From the NCBI RefSeq assembly GCF_014230085.1, contig NZ_JACHVB010000035.1:558001-622000 (forward strand): 64,000 bases of DNA. Direction: 5' to 3'. Position numbers and translations under genes: made by a program. The notes beneath the pieces were generated by a model. It did no database searches. It saw only the letters and a program-made list of their open reading frames with translations, and was not told the origin of the DNA. Positions 62,582 to 64,000 of the stretch are shown here, one piece after another. The DNA comes from Ruficoccus amylovorans. Lineage in GTDB: Bacteria; Verrucomicrobiota; Verrucomicrobiia; Opitutales; Cerasicoccaceae. Every line of letters begins with the position of its first letter. Within the stretch, counting starts at the first letter, position 1.

Positions 62582-62725
62582 ACCTGAATCCATCATCACC
62601 CAATCCCGGCAGGTCGAGAGCCTGTCAGTTCCCGCTGTGCTGGCACAGACGAGATACTGTCCAAGCGCTTCAGCCCGATGGAGTTGACCCGTAAAATCAA
62701 AACCCTGTTGCAAGCCGATGGCTAA
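62574..62725 (+). pseudogene. remnant of a response regulator (receiver domain with internal deletion)
   Basis: The ATG overlaps the previous stop (ATGACTGA), the same coupling used earlier in this operon, and the first codons read MTEPESIITQSRQ before hitting a stop. In a different frame, the stretch ending at 62725 reads DEILSKRFSPMELTRKIKTL, which matches the end of a receiver domain (GADxxLxKPFSPxEL). The phospho-Asp, the acidic pocket and most of the domain are missing. A deletion of about 200 bases with a frame change explains both ends. Confidence 0.8.
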
Positions 62726-62758
62726 GGGGCTCGATCCGGCTGCCTTTTTGTGCGTGTG

Positions 62759-63499
62759 TTATCTGTCACAGGAAACGGATACAGATCGGCGGGATGGCGT
62801 CAGGGCCGGGGCGTGTGCATGGCCTGTATGTTCATGCAGGCCGTGCAGGGCAAAGGCATGCACGCTTTCGGCCAATGCCTCGATTTGTGGCCGTGTTTTT
62901 GGAATGACCCCCGGGAAGCGTTCGAGAATCGGACGGCAAAGCGCGAACTGGATACAGAGCAGGAGAATCCGGTTTGTGTTTTCTTCAACGCGCGCCGAAT
63001 TTGCACCCGGCCCCATCTCGCGCCGGACGATGGTGGCCAGTTGCTGGCGAAGCGGCAGGAATAGCTCGCGAACCAGGTCATTGAATACGCTGGTGGGTTG
63101 CGCAAGCTCGCGCATCATCAGGGTAGGGAGGTAGGGGAAGTTGCGACGGCGCTCCAGCAGCGCTACCATAAATAGCCGGATGAATTTGAGTAACGCCAGG
63201 GAAGCGGGGCCGCTGTAATCTTCATCCTTGATCGAGCCCCTTTCGGTCAGGTCGTGGTAGGCGCCAAAAATGGTTTCCCGGTAAAGTGCTTCCTTGGTCC
63301 CAAAGTAGTAACGGATTGAACCGAGATTTGCGCCCGCCCGCTGGCAGATGACGCGCACGCTTGAAGCCCGGAACCCCTCCTGCGCGAAGACTTCTCCGGC
63401 AGCATGGATAATACGCGTACGCGTCTCCTGTCCATCCTCACGGCGTGGGGCTGTCCGGGGAGAGTTCTTTTTTTGCTGCTGGGTTGACTTCGGCTTCAA
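62759..63499 (-). CDS. TetR-family regulator (CerR/DUF1956-like)
   Basis: A 246-aa repressor with a basic N-terminal tail (KPKSTQQQKKNSPR) before the DNA-binding domain: TRTRIIHAAGEVFAQEGFRA, then GANLGSIRYYFGTKEALYRE. The C-terminal domain carries patterns of the CerR/DUF1956 group (FLPLRQQLATIVRREMGPG, IQFALCRPILERF). It is divergent from an efflux outer-membrane factor gene, with an operator-like palindrome between them. Its target is likely that efflux operon. Confidence 0.9.
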   Translation of the reverse strand: MKPKSTQQQKKNSPRTAPRREDGQETRTRIIHAAGEVFAQEGFRASSVRVICQRAGANLGSIRYYFGTKEALYRETIFGAYHDLTERGSIKDEDYSGPASLALLKFIRLFMVALLERRRNFPYLPTLMMRELAQPTSVFNDLVRELFLPLRQQLATIVRREMGPGANSARVEENTNRILLLCIQFALCRPILERFPGVIPKTRPQIEALAESVHAFALHGLHEHTGHAHAPALTPSRRSVSVSCDR

Positions 63500-63512
63500 A
63501 ATATCCTTTATC

Positions 63513-63528
63513 TTATACGAGCGTATAA
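63513..63528. promoter_or_regulatory. palindromic operator between tetR and the efflux gene
   Basis: TTATACG-AG-CGTATAA, a perfect 7-base-arm palindrome in the 50-base gap between the divergent genes. Half-sites share CGTAT/ATACG with the operator at 46360-46374. Confidence 0.75.
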
Positions 63529-63549
63529 CTTAAAGCCTCTTCACCTTCA

Positions 63550-64000
63550 ATGCTAAAAGTGCGCTTCCATTTCCTGATCTGCCCGGCAATATGCCTTTTG
63601 CTGGTGGTGGGGTGCACAGTCGGGCCTGACTATCATGGGGTGGAGCCGGCGGAGTCTGCGCTGGTCTGGCGTGGCGATACTACGCTGGATGACTCCGCCG
63701 GAAGTGTGGTCATGCCCGAGACACGGTGGTGGGAGCGTTTTGAAGACCCCGAATTGAACCGTTTGGTGGAAGAAGCCCTGGCGGGTAATTTCGATCTGGC
63801 CCAGGCCGCCTCGCGTGTGCAAGCGGCGTACGGGCAGAGGGGCATTGCCAATGCGGACCGTCTGCCGCAGCTCAGCGCCGGGGGCGCTTATAATGCTATC
63901 GGGCTGGGGAAACGAGCCCCGCATTTTGTCCCGACCAATTCCAGCGAGGACTTCCAGATACTCGGTGCCGGAGCCATTGCGACGTGGGAGGTCGATCTGT
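63550..64000 (+). CDS. RND efflux outer-membrane lipoprotein (NodT family), 3' partial
   Basis: Start of a second OprM/NodT-type outer-membrane factor; the frame runs off the window after about 150 codons. The signal peptide (FLICPAICLLLVVGC) ends in a lipobox with Cys22, then the family landmark GPDYHGVEPAESALVW, ETRWWERFEDPELNRLVEEA and AQAASRVQAAYGQRGIANAD. It is divergent from the DUF1956-type TetR. Adaptor and permease genes are expected further downstream. Confidence 0.92.
   Translation, partial: MLKVRFHFLICPAICLLLVVGCTVGPDYHGVEPAESALVWRGDTTLDDSAGSVVMPETRWWERFEDPELNRLVEEALAGNFDLAQAASRVQAAYGQRGIANADRLPQLSAGGAYNAIGLGKRAPHFVPTNSSEDFQILGAGAIATWEVDL

Overview
The window looks like chromosomal DNA of a GC-rich, Gram-negative, meso-diaminopimelate-type bacterium, most likely a member of the Verrucomicrobiota (Opitutae-like). 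This rests on several traits seen together: a PEP-CTERM protein with autotransporter-type repeats, an SHD1-domain secreted protein, a divergent FtsZ, a MurC-MurB fusion inside a complete dcw cluster, a chromosomal family-B DNA polymerase, and DevCA, RND and DsbD/ScsB envelope systems. The taxonomic call is inference; no rRNA or tRNA gene is in the window.

Layout. 1-1.7 kb: end of a DevC/DevA-type ABC exporter. 1.7-5.9 kb: secreted, PEP-CTERM, lipoprotein and membrane proteins, with a hairpin-rich intergenic repeat near 5.0-5.2 kb. 6.0-9.5 kb: RNase P RNA, ribosomal protein S20, a RluA-like pseudouridine synthase lacking the catalytic Asp, NAD kinase and a TlyA-type methyltransferase. 9.5-28.9 kb: one long dcw operon on the plus strand (mraZ, small ORF, rsmH, ftsL, ftsI, murE, murF, mraY, murD, LysM lipoprotein, ftsW, murG, murC-murB fusion, ddl, ftsQ, ftsA, ftsZ), mostly with overlapping start and stop codons. 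29-33 kb: small membrane protein, L27/L21, SHD1 protein, methyltransferase and a DapF homologue with both catalytic cysteines replaced by serine. 33-41 kb: PolB, esterase, HtpG and a DASS transporter. 41-46 kb: CBS-containing hybrid kinase, DsbD/ScsB and a lipoprotein. 46-53 kb: TetR-controlled RND efflux operon. 53-58 kb: SSS symporter with its DUF4212 partner, a Dabb protein and TypA/BipA. 58-62.7 kb: H-NOX sensor, hybrid kinase, REC-kinase and a broken response regulator. 62.7-64 kb: a second TetR divergent from a NodT-type outer-membrane factor that runs off the end.

How the parts work together. The dcw operon supplies cytoplasmic peptidoglycan precursor synthesis, lipid II assembly and the divisome core. 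MurE carries the DNPR motif for meso-DAP, so the odd DapF bears on the same pathway. The two efflux loci each have a TetR gene and a palindromic operator with CGTAT/ATACG half-sites. The H-NOX gene is translationally coupled to two kinase genes, as in nitric-oxide-sensing pathways.

The most unusual signal is non-coding. Three intergenic elements (31971-32178, 43330-43507, 55980-56102) share a chain of short perfect hairpins whose arms differ between copies but stay paired. In two copies the chain is enclosed by long outer inverted repeats of unrelated sequence. A separate hairpin array lies at 5001-5193. These look like a structured mobile or RNA-encoding repeat family that I cannot assign to a known one.
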